The position numbers and the translations under genes are program-made. Below the pieces are notes generated by a model. It saw nothing but the letters and a program-made list of their open reading frames with translations, was not told where the DNA came from and ran no database searches. Positions 16,153 to 24,390 of a DNA stretch of 64,000 nt are shown here, one piece after another (the first letter of the stretch is position 1; every line of letters begins with the position of its first letter). The stretch covers positions 2,108,001-2,172,000 of the forward strand of contig OZ245851.1 in assembly GCA_965228975.1 (NCBI GenBank), written 5' to 3'. Source of the stretch: JAJFJD01 sp965228975. GTDB lineage: Bacteria; Pseudomonadota; Alphaproteobacteria; UBA8366.

Positions 16153-17022
16153 ATGCGAATTGGCGTTGCCTTCCCTACCACCGAGATCGGGACCGACCCT
16201 GCCGTCATCCGGGATTTCGCGCAGACGGTCGAAGAACTCGGCTATGATCACATCACGGCGATCGACCACGTTCTCCAAGCGGAGACTGCCGAAGCGGACG
16301 ACTGGCGCAGCTACTACACCCGCGATAACACCTTCCATGAACCATTCGTGCTGTTCGGTTTCATGGCCGCCGTGACGAAAACGCTGGAACTCTCGACGGC
16401 AATCCTAATCCTGCCGCAACGCCCTGCAATCCTCGTCGCGAAACAGGCGGCTGAATTGGACGTCCTGAGCGGCGGACGGTTGCGGCTGGGCGTCGGGATT
16501 GGGTGGAACGCGTTGGAGTTCGACGCGCTAGGCCAAAATTTTCGGAATCGAGCACGGCGGATCGAGGAACAAGTGACCCTCATGCGCGCACTCTGGACGA
16601 ATGAGATCATCACGTTCAACGGCGAGTGGCATGCGGTCGACGCGGCCGGGTTGAACCCGTTGCCGGTACAGAACCCTATCCCAATTTGGTTCGGCGCATT
16701 CGAACCCCCGGCGATCCAGCGCGCCGGGCGGCTTGGCGACGGATGGTTTCTGAACCCCCGGATCGGACCCGGCGACGATGCCGAAGCCCAAATTGCAATC
16801 TTCCGGAAAGCCGCCAAAGAGGCCGGCCGCGATCCATCCACGCTCGGTATCGATGCAACGCTCCACATCGGAGACCAGGCCCCGGAGGACTGGGTACGTC
16901 AGGTCGCAGATTGGCAAACGCACGGCGTCACGCACGTAACGTTGCGGACGATGTATGCCGGGCTCGCCACACCCGACGACCACATCGACGTACTCAAAAG
17001 CTTCAAAGCGGCCTATGGTTAG
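16153..17022 (+). CDS. LLM-class (luciferase-like) flavin/F420-dependent oxidoreductase
   Basis: 289 residues of the bacterial luciferase-like (beta/alpha)8 family. Seen: the N-terminal strand RIGVAFPTTE, TLELSTAILILPQRPAILVAK (split as LELSTAILILPQR and PAILVAKQ) before the typical LDVLSGGRLRLGVGIGWN, then PIPIWFGAFEPPAIQRAGRLGDGW in family order. The GVGIGW segment is the usual flavin phosphate region. Such enzymes are monooxygenases with FMNH2 or dehydrogenases with F420; sequence alone does not decide. It is divergent from the dioxygenase genes, with the 150-base gap holding both promoters, so a joint catabolic role is plausible. Confidence 0.85.
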   Translation: MRIGVAFPTTEIGTDPAVIRDFAQTVEELGYDHITAIDHVLQAETAEADDWRSYYTRDNTFHEPFVLFGFMAAVTKTLELSTAILILPQRPAILVAKQAAELDVLSGGRLRLGVGIGWNALEFDALGQNFRNRARRIEEQVTLMRALWTNEIITFNGEWHAVDAAGLNPLPVQNPIPIWFGAFEPPAIQRAGRLGDGWFLNPRIGPGDDAEAQIAIFRKAAKEAGRDPSTLGIDATLHIGDQAPEDWVRQVADWQTHGVTHVTLRTMYAGLATPDDHIDVLKSFKAAYG

Positions 17023-17193
17023 ATGGAACCATGAACGCATGGGTGAAGGCTTTGTGAATATCTTGGGTATCCGGATACCCCGAGTGGCGCAATGAAGTCT
17101 GATACGGTCCGCCCGTCACGCGTCCCGAACGGTTGTTCCGGGTGTCGGACCGTGCAATTTCCCATGACAACCGGACTTTCTACGGGGGCTTAG

Positions 17194-17820
17194 ATGGAGT
17201 TCAGGTATCTCCTTGTTGCCAGGTTCACGCTATTCAACGTGATGTTCGCGAGCATCTTGCTGGCCGTCTATATCGAGGGCTGGCTGGATGGGATGCTCGT
17301 GCCGAATACAATCGAGCTCGTCGGGATCATCGCCCTGGTGTTCATCTACGGACTCGCCGTCTGCGGCATTAAGATCTGGCAGACCAGCATCGAACTAAAC
17401 GACATCAAGACGGGCGCCCCGCCGGTCGGCTCACGCGCCGCGCGTTACATGCAAAGCATTTATGAGAACGACAAGGATGGCCGTGCGGTTTTAATGAGCG
17501 CGCTCCGCGCCAAGCTGGTCAACCGGATCACGATCGTTCGGCATATCGCGAACTCACTCGTCTTTCTGGGCCTGATCGGGACCGTCATCGGCTTCATCAT
17601 CGCACTGTCCGCGGTGGATCCGAACGCAACCGCCAGCGCCGAATCAGTCGCGCCGGTGATCGGACGTCTGATCCGCGGCATGTCGATCGCTCTCTACACC
17701 ACGCTGGTCGGTGCAATTCTGCATCTTTGGCTTATCGTTAATCATCGGATTCTCTCGACCGGAACCGTCAACCTGTACTCGGCCATCGTCGACCTCGGAG
17801 AAAACCGTGGACGAAATTGA
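17194..17820 (+). CDS. MotA/TolQ/ExbB-like ion-channel protein
   Basis: 208 residues with four predicted helices: two near the N-terminus (about 10-28 and 38-60), a cytoplasmic loop of about 55 residues rich in charged residues, then two late helices (about 118-140 and 160-184). The last two carry the family hallmark: SLVFLGLIGTVIGFIIAL, then GMSIALYTTLVGAILHLW, as in the pore-lining helices of MotA, TolQ and ExbB. Such proteins use the proton or sodium gradient to do mechanical work through a partner with a membrane Asp. The next gene, which overlaps it by 14 bases, supplies exactly such a partner. Confidence 0.75.
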   Translation: MEFRYLLVARFTLFNVMFASILLAVYIEGWLDGMLVPNTIELVGIIALVFIYGLAVCGIKIWQTSIELNDIKTGAPPVGSRAARYMQSIYENDKDGRAVLMSALRAKLVNRITIVRHIANSLVFLGLIGTVIGFIIALSAVDPNATASAESVAPVIGRLIRGMSIALYTTLVGAILHLWLIVNHRILSTGTVNLYSAIVDLGENRGRN

Positions 17821-18409
17821 CGATTTTGAAGACGAAACGTCAGGGACCGTCTTCCGGGATGTCATCCTGCTGGCGCTCATCGGGTTCGTTGCGATGGTCA
17901 TCATGCTGTTGCCGCATATCAAAACGACCACCGAGGAAGCACAAGACCACAAGGCGCCGGGAAACGTTATCGTTGAAATGCACTGGCCGACCGATCTGCC
18001 ATACGACGTCGACCTATGGGTCAAAGCGCCTGGCCAACAGCCGGTCGGGTTTTGGAACCAGGGTGGCCGGGTCTTCAACCTGCTCCGGGACGATCTCGGC
18101 GGCGAAGGCGACGCGACGAAGGAGAATTACGAGATTTCCTACAGTCGTGGCATATCCGCCGGCGAATACGTGGTCAACGTGCACATGTATGGACACCTGC
18201 CGACGGGAGTCACAATCCCTGTGACAATTGTGGTAAGCGTTCGCCAGAAATTCGATACGACGCGGCAAATCCTGAAAACCGTCGTGGAACTTTACCGACG
18301 CAACCAAGAAGAAACGGCTTACAGTTTCCGTCTCACCAAAGAAGGTGACCTGATCGACGGCAGTGTCAGCACGCTCCGACAACCCCTCATAACCGGTGCA
18401 ATACGATGA
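17807..18409 (+). CDS. ExbD/MotB-like partner with a DUF2135-like periplasmic domain
   Basis: 200 residues: a short acidic N-terminus, one membrane helix (about residues 19-40) and a long periplasmic part. The helix entry reads VFRDVILLALIGF, matching the ExbD/TolR pattern F-x-D-V-x-L-x-L with the ion-carrying Asp at residue 18. The outer part is not the usual ExbD fold: VIVEMHWPTDLPYDVDLWV, then NQGG, a DDLGG loop and ISAGEYVVNVHMYGH recall DUF2135/YfaP-type beta domains (W, DLDLxV, GxYxVxV). GTG 17807 has GGAGAA just upstream and is inside the previous gene. The stop overlaps the next ATG. Membership of the ExbD family and the outer domain are inferred from pattern only. Confidence 0.6.
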   Translation: MDEIDDFEDETSGTVFRDVILLALIGFVAMVIMLLPHIKTTTEEAQDHKAPGNVIVEMHWPTDLPYDVDLWVKAPGQQPVGFWNQGGRVFNLLRDDLGGEGDATKENYEISYSRGISAGEYVVNVHMYGHLPTGVTIPVTIVVSVRQKFDTTRQILKTVVELYRRNQEETAYSFRLTKEGDLIDGSVSTLRQPLITGAIR

Positions 18410-18924
18410 ACACGGTGCTCTATCTCTTCATTGTCACCATTAGTCTCGCCGCTGCCCTGGCGACAATCGCCATCTGGGCACCTCGGGCGCCGAAGACCCG
18501 ATTCGTGGCTTTGCTCGCGACGACGCTGTTCATTCCCCTCGGGTACCTGCAGATCATCGAACTGTTGGCCAAACCGAAACCGATGAGCTTCGAACTGTTC
18601 CAGCGCGACGTGCAACTCGCCCATATTCTCGGCGCGAGCATGGATGAAGGCAGAGCGATCTATTTATGGCTGCGACTGGAAGATGAGATTGAACCAAGAT
18701 ATTACAAGCTTCCATGGAAGCGCGAAGTTGCGGAAAAGCTCGAGGATGTCATCGACAATGCCATCCGGAAAAACGCAACGGCCGTTCTGAAGAACCCATT
18801 TTTTCGGAAATCTCTTGAAGAACTTGGCGATTTGAACGCTTATGTGATTCCGCCGCCGTTGCCGCCGCAAAAGTTGCCACAACTGCCGCCGCAGATATTC
18901 AATCCGCGCCGACAGGACATATAG
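18406..18924 (+). CDS. hypothetical membrane protein, third gene of the ExbB/ExbD-like operon
   Basis: 172 residues. Two predicted helices (about 3-23 and 30-52) are followed by a mixed-charge domain of roughly 95 residues and a proline-rich tail (AYVIPPPLPPQKLPQLPPQ, split by the chain end). No known family recognised. It begins in an ATGA overlap with the ExbD-like gene, so all three proteins are made from one coupled transcript and presumably form one complex. The proline-rich end could be a protein-contact element similar in spirit to the TonB linker, but this is speculation. Confidence 0.6.
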   Translation: MNTVLYLFIVTISLAAALATIAIWAPRAPKTRFVALLATTLFIPLGYLQIIELLAKPKPMSFELFQRDVQLAHILGASMDEGRAIYLWLRLEDEIEPRYYKLPWKREVAEKLEDVIDNAIRKNATAVLKNPFFRKSLEELGDLNAYVIPPPLPPQKLPQLPPQIFNPRRQDI

Positions 18925-19261
18925 TCCCACCGCGATTTTTCGAAACGCAATTAAACATTGAATTTTGACAGATATTTTTCTTCTCGATCGCCGTCGTCGG
19001 TCAGGTTTCATCAATTCGATGGCTAGAACGCCACCTTAGAAGCCCATGCCGATGGTGCGATGCGGCATACGGAAATCGGCATACCCTATTGTCGCAGCAA
19101 GAGAATTCTGCGACCTTGCATTGGTTCGGACGCGTCGAATGCCCCCCCGAAGTGAAAGAGTCGGGAACATTTGAACCGGAATATTCGAGCACGCGGCTGT
19201 TTCACCAGACTATGCCGGAACGGCGGACCGATTTTGGTTACAACAACCTGTCTTCGTTAGG
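18925..19261. other. intergenic region
   Basis: No gene, tRNA or strong terminator was found. A short AT-rich stretch follows the end of the ion-channel-like operon (18940-18990). The rest is unremarkable and should contain the promoter of the SucC-like gene, whose only purine-rich site (TTAGG) touches its ATG. Confidence 0.4.
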
Positions 19262-20413
19262 ATGATCGTTCTCGAGCACGATGCGAAAGAGTTGTTGGCC
19301 ATCCAAGGGGTGCCTGTTCCAGGTGGGATTCAGCTTACCCAAGTCCCTAAATACGATTTGGAACAGGAGAATGAGAAGGCCGGCCCCTGGTTGATCAAAC
19401 CGCAGGTCGAGTCCTTGGACCGTATCCCCCTCGCCGATGTTGCGGTCGCCACGACCCGCAAAGAGATCGCCGATGAATGCGGCACGCTGTTGGGGACGCA
19501 GGTCAACGGACATCGCGTCAACTCGGTCCGTGTAGAACGGCAAATACTCTCCGATACACACGCATTCCTGAGCTTTTCGTGTGATCCGATTGTGCCGGGC
19601 ATTAGGGTGGCCGTCGCGGCCGAGGGCACCTCGCGTGGCAGCGGCGGACCGTCGCAAGAAGTGGCGGCCCCGGACCCGACTGCCGTGGTCGCCTGCGTAA
19701 GTCGTCTAGCTGCAGACCTACCCGAACCGCTCCGGGCCCCCGTGATCGCTGCCGCTACCCAACTCGCCCCGCTCTATTTCGGATACGAGGCGCTTCAGAT
19801 CGAAATCGATCCACTCATTGTTCTCCCCGATAACTCCTGGGTCGCGGGCGACGTGATGATGATTATCGACGAATGCGCCTTATTTCGACATCCTGAACTG
19901 ATTTCGATGATAGAGCGGCGCGATTTCGCGTATGACGCAGCGCGGCGCAAGCGGACATTCGGGCTCGACTACCTGGTTCTCGACACCAAAGGCGAAATCG
20001 GGACACTGACCGCCGGCCAGGGCCTCGGTGCGCTTCTGGTAGACGACATGCGGCAACAAGGCCTGATCCCCTACAACTATCTCGAAGCCGACACAGCCAC
20101 ACTGATCGACACCCCGGCATCGATCGTAGAAGCCTTTCGGCTGTTGTCCGAGGCCACCGCGTTGAAGGCGGTTCTCATCACCGCCCTCGAGGACGAATCC
20201 GACCTCACGGAGTTGGCTGGCCTGTTTGCTCAATCCTTGGCGCAGACCCCGGATTTGACCTGCCCCGTCGTCTTGCGGCTGACCGGCCCCAATGCCGAGT
20301 CGGCGGGAACGTTGCTGCGCAACGTACGCCCCGATATCGAGCTGCATGCATCAACGGAAAGCGCCTTTGCTCGACTGGGCGAATTGACCGGCTCGGAGCT
20401 GGCGCAATGCTAG
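19262..20413 (+). CDS. SucC-like ATP-grasp CoA-ligase beta subunit, divergent
   Basis: 383 residues, same length and order as succinyl-CoA synthetase beta. The opening LEHDAKELLAIQGVPVPGG corresponds to the family's LHEYQAKQLL...G start, WLIKPQVE to the ATP-grasp lysine segment, and IEIDPLIVL to the metal-binding EINPL segment. However, the glycine-rich HAGGRGKAGGV loop is replaced by a segment without glycines (SLDRIPLADV), and the DGK metal site reads DVM. Nucleotide handling is therefore doubtful. The stop overlaps the SucD-like start, so the two form a heteromer. The context suggests handling of a CoA thioester next to an acyl-CoA dehydrogenase. Confidence 0.7.
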   Translation: MIVLEHDAKELLAIQGVPVPGGIQLTQVPKYDLEQENEKAGPWLIKPQVESLDRIPLADVAVATTRKEIADECGTLLGTQVNGHRVNSVRVERQILSDTHAFLSFSCDPIVPGIRVAVAAEGTSRGSGGPSQEVAAPDPTAVVACVSRLAADLPEPLRAPVIAAATQLAPLYFGYEALQIEIDPLIVLPDNSWVAGDVMMIIDECALFRHPELISMIERRDFAYDAARRKRTFGLDYLVLDTKGEIGTLTAGQGLGALLVDDMRQQGLIPYNYLEADTATLIDTPASIVEAFRLLSEATALKAVLITALEDESDLTELAGLFAQSLAQTPDLTCPVVLRLTGPNAESAGTLLRNVRPDIELHASTESAFARLGELTGSELAQC

Positions 20414-21282
20414 ATTTGGGCCTCACGTCAAAAACGCCCGTGCTGGTTCAGGGCATATCCCGACCGCAGGGCTTGCGGCAGGCAGATTCGATAAAAGCAT
20501 ACGGCACGAATGTCGTCGGTGGCGTTTCACTCGATGGCGGCCCTGAAAATTCCGGGGATATCGCCGTATTTCAGAGCTGTACCGAAGCCGTAACGGCAAC
20601 CCACGCCACGGCATGCGTAACGGTGACACCGCCGGAGACCACGGCGGACGCCGTCTTGGAAGCGGCCGAAGCCGGCATCCGGGTCGTGGTTTCGCTCGCC
20701 AAGGGCGTTCCCGCCCATGACACGATCAGGGTGTTGCGCCGGACGCGCGAGCTCGGCACCATCTGGATTGGATCAGCCAGCTCGGGCCTCGCGATTCCGT
20801 CGGAACGCTTGAAACTCGGCTGGATTCCCGACTATTGCCTTGCGGCCGGGCGTTTCGCCGTGATCACCAAATGCGATGCCTTGGCCTACGATGTGGGGCA
20901 ACAAATGATCGCGGCGGGGCACGGCCAATCGATTTGGATCGATATCGGCAATGAACCGCTCAAGGGAACACGCATGGCCGAGTTGGTGCCGTTCTTGATG
21001 CAGGATGACGCAACCGCGGGCATCATCTTGATCGGCACCGCCGGCGGGTCGGATGAGGAAGAATTCACCGCCGCGATAGAATCCGAAGGGCTCACCAAGC
21101 CGATTTTTGCGCTCCTGCCGGGCCTGTCATTCCCCGATACGTTTGCGGCAACCCACGTGGAATCCCTCCCGGGCGCAACGGCGACCTCGGCCGCACGGAA
21201 ACGAGCTGCGCTGGAAGCGGCCGGCGCATCTGTATACAATTCCGTCGGTGCCCTCGTTAAGTCTCTCCAGGCCACCGCATAG
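20407..21282 (+). CDS. SucD-like CoA-ligase alpha subunit lacking the phospho-histidine
   Basis: 291 residues aligning along its length with succinyl-CoA synthetase alpha: CoA-binding part with VLVQGISRPQGLRQADSIKA and YGTNVVGGV, then a ligase domain with IWIDIGNEPLKG and LIGTAGGSDEEE. In active enzymes the loop RMGHAGA holds the phosphorylated His, and the Glu of GEIGGSAEE orients it. Here the first reads SLPGATA (21163-21183), with Gly where His belongs, and the second has Thr in place of Glu. One His lies nine bases earlier (21154-21156), which cannot be excluded as a shifted residue. The CoA site looks better kept than the catalytic one. Starts seven bases before the SucC-like stop. Confidence 0.7.
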   Translation: MLDLGLTSKTPVLVQGISRPQGLRQADSIKAYGTNVVGGVSLDGGPENSGDIAVFQSCTEAVTATHATACVTVTPPETTADAVLEAAEAGIRVVVSLAKGVPAHDTIRVLRRTRELGTIWIGSASSGLAIPSERLKLGWIPDYCLAAGRFAVITKCDALAYDVGQQMIAAGHGQSIWIDIGNEPLKGTRMAELVPFLMQDDATAGIILIGTAGGSDEEEFTAAIESEGLTKPIFALLPGLSFPDTFAATHVESLPGATATSAARKRAALEAAGASVYNSVGALVKSLQATA

Positions 21283-21312
21283 AAACTACGTTATTCGCAG
21301 GAGTGTTACGCA

Positions 21313-22488
21313 TTGCTGGACTTCAGCCTGACCAGCGATCAACGGCAAATGCTCGAAACCGTTGAGCGCATTCGAAAAGACGTCATCGAACCAAACGCCA
21401 TGCGGTGGATGGACGGCACGTTTCCCTACGATAACATGCATGTCTTGGCCGAGGCCGGCGTTCTGGGCATGGCCGTGCCCGAGGAATACGGCGGCATGGG
21501 CGCGTCGATCCTGGATACGGTCCTGGTGCTCGAGGAAATCGCGAAGGGCTGCTACGTCACCGCCATGGCCGTGTTGGGTGAAGTCGGTGTGCAATGCCGC
21601 ATCATCTCCACCTACGCACCCGATCCGTTCAAGGAAAAATGGCTGCCGAAAATCGCCAGCGGCGAATGCATCCTCTCCGTCTGCATGACCGAGCCGAATG
21701 TCGGCACGGATTTGGGTAACATGACGACCAATGCGGTCCTGCACAACGACCGGGTCGTGATCAACGGGACAAAGACCCTGATCAGCCGTATCGAGGAAGC
21801 CGACGTTTATGTCGTCTTCACCCGCGTGAACGATATCCCTGGCAGCCAGGGTATCGGCTGCGTTCTGCTTGAAAAGGGCGACGGAATCCCGGGGATCTCG
21901 ACCACCGGCACATATCACACAATGGGCGGCGAACACCTGGCGGAGGTCCAGTTCGACAATGTCGAGGTGGCGCCCGAGAACCTGATCCTGAAGGAGAATT
22001 CGCTCCGCACGCTGATGAGCGCCTTCAACACCCAGCGCTGCCTGAACCCGGCAATCTGTCTCGGCATGGCCGAGGCGTCCTTGGAGCATTCTGTGCGCTA
22101 TCTGCGCGAACGCGACGCCTTTGGCCACCCCATCGGGGACTTCCAGGGTATGCGCTGGAAGGCGGCCGATATGGCGATCCAGATCGAAGCCGGGCGCGGG
22201 TTGCTCTACCGGGCCGCCGCGACGGCCGACCCCTTCCCGGACCCGACCCTCGCCGCGATGGCGAAGGTCTTCGTGAACGAGATGTCGATCGCCGTCTGCA
22301 GCGAAGCCGTTCAGGTGCACGGCGGCTATGGGTTCCTCGACGAGTTCCCGGTATCGCGGAATTACCGCGGCGTGCGCTACGGCACCCTCGGCGGCGGCAC
22401 GACGGAAACCCTCCGCAATTTGGTGGGCCGAACTTTGGTCGAGAAAATGGACCTCGAAAGCGGCATTGCCGGGCTAGATTTCTTCTAG
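21313..22488 (+). CDS. acyl-CoA dehydrogenase
   Basis: 391 residues of the FAD-dependent acyl-CoA dehydrogenase family. Seen: LDFSLTSDQRQMLETVERI at the start, GVLGMAVPEEYGGMG, CMTEPNVGTDLGNM (flavin/substrate strand), the INGTKTLIS strand, and AVQVHGGYGFLDEFPVSR with the usual late FAD contacts. Near the C-terminus the usual YEGTSE is GGGTTE, so the Glu that acts as base in short/medium-chain members is not at that spot; the base may lie in another helix, as in isovaleryl-type enzymes. Start TTG 21313, nine bases after CAGGAG. It follows the SucCD-like pair by 30 bases and is probably co-transcribed. Confidence 0.9.
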   Translation: MLDFSLTSDQRQMLETVERIRKDVIEPNAMRWMDGTFPYDNMHVLAEAGVLGMAVPEEYGGMGASILDTVLVLEEIAKGCYVTAMAVLGEVGVQCRIISTYAPDPFKEKWLPKIASGECILSVCMTEPNVGTDLGNMTTNAVLHNDRVVINGTKTLISRIEEADVYVVFTRVNDIPGSQGIGCVLLEKGDGIPGISTTGTYHTMGGEHLAEVQFDNVEVAPENLILKENSLRTLMSAFNTQRCLNPAICLGMAEASLEHSVRYLRERDAFGHPIGDFQGMRWKAADMAIQIEAGRGLLYRAAATADPFPDPTLAAMAKVFVNEMSIAVCSEAVQVHGGYGFLDEFPVSRNYRGVRYGTLGGGTTETLRNLVGRTLVEKMDLESGIAGLDFF

Positions 22489-22513
22489 CCCGGCCCGGTG
22501 CCGTCCCGGCCGC

Positions 22514-24061
22514 CTATTTCGCCAGACGGAGGTTACTGAGCTGCGTTCCAATTGCAATAAATGCAGCAGTTAGTTCATCTTCTCCGGGAGAGTTAAAGTA
22601 ATGTCCCGGCGTCGTCGCGCAATCCTCGTAGGTGTCGCGGATCGCCTGGTTGGATGACCCTTCGGTGTCGAAGGTGATCGTGTAGATGATGATGCCTTCG
22701 TTCTTCATCAGATCGCAGGTATCGAGCATCTTTTCACTGATTTTGGCCCTAATGATCGAATTCCATGTGACCGTCTCGCTGTCGGCGGCGCCCAACCAAT
22801 TCCACGCCGGTTTGCCGTACGACGAGTAGTTGCCGTTGTCGTCGTGATTACCGTTGTAGACAATGTTGTTCTGACCGTCGGTCATCATGACAACCGCCTT
22901 ATCCGACAACGGCTGGCTGTTGGCCAGCAAATCGGCAAGGTAATCCTTCGGAAGGATCGTGGGGTCGTCACCATCCCACAATCCACGCCAGCGCGGTGAA
23001 ATGGCGCGCCAACCCCAAACCAGCCCCTGGCTACCCATCGTGCCGCCATAGCGCCACCATTTAAGGGCGGCAATGGCGGTGTCGACATCCGTCCGCGCCT
23101 TCACGAGCGGTGTGATCGCGTTCCCGCAATTCAAATTTGGGCCAACGCCGTACTCGGTATTGGTCTCGTCGACCACATATCCGCCCGACTGCCCTTGAGG
23201 CCGCCACGGATTGTTACGATAGGGGCGCCATGTAAGGCTTCCCGGGTTCCAGGTTTGGTAATCCTTGTCGGTCGGCCATAATCCGGCATTGAACTTCTCG
23301 ACGCTCGGCGGATCGTCGTTCCGATCCCGCGGCCCGTTATAGCGGGCTTCGACGCAGCCTTTCCACACGGTCGGCAAATAGTCCGACGCGTTGAACGAGT
23401 TCACCCAACTGGTGTGCTGGTTGCCGATGTTGACCTGGGCCGTGTACGGAATGATCGACATATAGAAGTCGTCGATCTCCTCCCGGCCGGCATAGAGAAT
23501 ATCGACTAGTTTTGTTGCCGCATCCCGCAAGTCCTCTAGCTTTTCCTGCGACGACCCGGGCGCGGTATGACGCATCGAGCCGGTAATATCGAGGACCATT
23601 GCCAGTTCCATACCCTTGACCTGACGCTGCACTTCTGCAGCCGCGGCCACATCCACGTCATCAACGCCAAGCACCTGCATCAGTGTCGTCCCGACATTCG
23701 CCGACGCTTCAACCTTGATCGTCTGATCCGTCGTGTTGACCGTCGTCGTCGGGCCCGTCAGGGTCGCCCCCATGTATCCGGGCGGGAAGTTGGCATCGAA
23801 GAAGTCCTGGATCGCGGCATCTCGGGCGGTCGCATCGAACATCACGCGTCCGCCGGCCAATGCGGCGGAATCGAGCGCATAGTTCAAGCGCGTCTTCACT
23901 AGGTAGCCGCGCGCCGTATCGACCGCGAGGCCGGTAAAGGCCACGAGCGGCAATGCGGCAGCGGCAACGAAGGTCGCGAGACTGCCGCGCTTGTCATGAA
24001 TAAGATTTGAGAAAATACCCCGGGCAAAACCAATCATGCGCTTCATTTCTATACGGCCCAT
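22514..24061 (-). CDS. tadG: TadG-like pilus-assembly protein with von Willebrand factor A domain
   Basis: 515 residues. An N-terminal TadE/G-type segment (DKRGSLATFVAAAALPLVAFTG then AVDTARGYLVKTRLNYALD, broken here) anchors it in the membrane. A vWA domain follows with the metal-site motif DITGSMRH (about residues 158-165), a long insert rich in Trp, Asn and Gly, and MTDGQNN later in the domain. TadG proteins belong to Flp/Tad secretion loci and are thought to sit at the cell surface or inner membrane during pilus assembly. The gene is transcribed away from flp across an AT-rich gap. ATG 24061 is used; ATG 24046 is an alternative since neither has a clear ribosome site. Confidence 0.87.
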   Translation of the reverse strand: MGRIEMKRMIGFARGIFSNLIHDKRGSLATFVAAAALPLVAFTGLAVDTARGYLVKTRLNYALDSAALAGGRVMFDATARDAAIQDFFDANFPPGYMGATLTGPTTTVNTTDQTIKVEASANVGTTLMQVLGVDDVDVAAAAEVQRQVKGMELAMVLDITGSMRHTAPGSSQEKLEDLRDAATKLVDILYAGREEIDDFYMSIIPYTAQVNIGNQHTSWVNSFNASDYLPTVWKGCVEARYNGPRDRNDDPPSVEKFNAGLWPTDKDYQTWNPGSLTWRPYRNNPWRPQGQSGGYVVDETNTEYGVGPNLNCGNAITPLVKARTDVDTAIAALKWWRYGGTMGSQGLVWGWRAISPRWRGLWDGDDPTILPKDYLADLLANSQPLSDKAVVMMTDGQNNIVYNGNHDDNGNYSSYGKPAWNWLGAADSETVTWNSIIRAKISEKMLDTCDLMKNEGIIIYTITFDTEGSSNQAIRDTYEDCATTPGHYFNSPGEDELTAAFIAIGTQLSNLRLAK

Positions 24062-24312
24062 GTTGTTGCAGCGGAATTACTTTGCAAATTACTTCACTAT
24101 ATGAAGTAAAAATCTTCGTCTACTAAAATCAATCTGAATACCGCATTAATTTTTTATTAATAATATTTTAGCAATATAGTTTCCTCCGCCACAGAAAAAC
24201 CAAAATTAAATAACACAAAATAAAAATAAAGTAAAAAGTTTCTTAATTAAGTCATTAATATGTTATTAACCAATTTTATTATTTCCTTATTAACTATACA
24301 TATCTTTTTTAT

Positions 24313-24330
24313 TTGACTTTCACTGTGAAA
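24313..24330 (+). promoter_or_regulatory. TTGAC box followed by palindrome, possible flp promoter/operator
   Basis: TTGAC at 24313-24317 is followed directly by the perfect 13-base palindrome TTTCACTGTGAAA (24318-24330), 60 bases upstream of the flp start. The palindrome would overlap the spacer of a promoter using TTGAC as -35. No convincing -10 box at standard spacing, so this is tentative. Confidence 0.3.
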
Positions 24331-24376
24331 TGATATTGAAATGCGCGGATCGACTAAACGCAATTTTGCGAATCAC

Positions 24377-24383
24377 ACGGGAG
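24377..24383 (+). promoter_or_regulatory. ribosome-binding site deciding the flp start
   Basis: ACGGGAG ends one base before ATG 24385 but seven bases before ATG 24391, so translation should start at 24391. Confidence 0.7.
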
Positions 24384-24390
24384 TATGTCG

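Larger units (their letters stand above)
24062..24390. other. very AT-rich divergent control region between tadG and flp
   Basis: No gene. From about 24110 to 24320 the sequence is mostly A and T (for example TTCTTAATTAAG and TTATTAACCAATTTTATT), the most AT-rich stretch in the window. It separates divergent pilus genes and must hold both promoters. A short palindrome near its flp end is listed separately. Confidence 0.6.
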
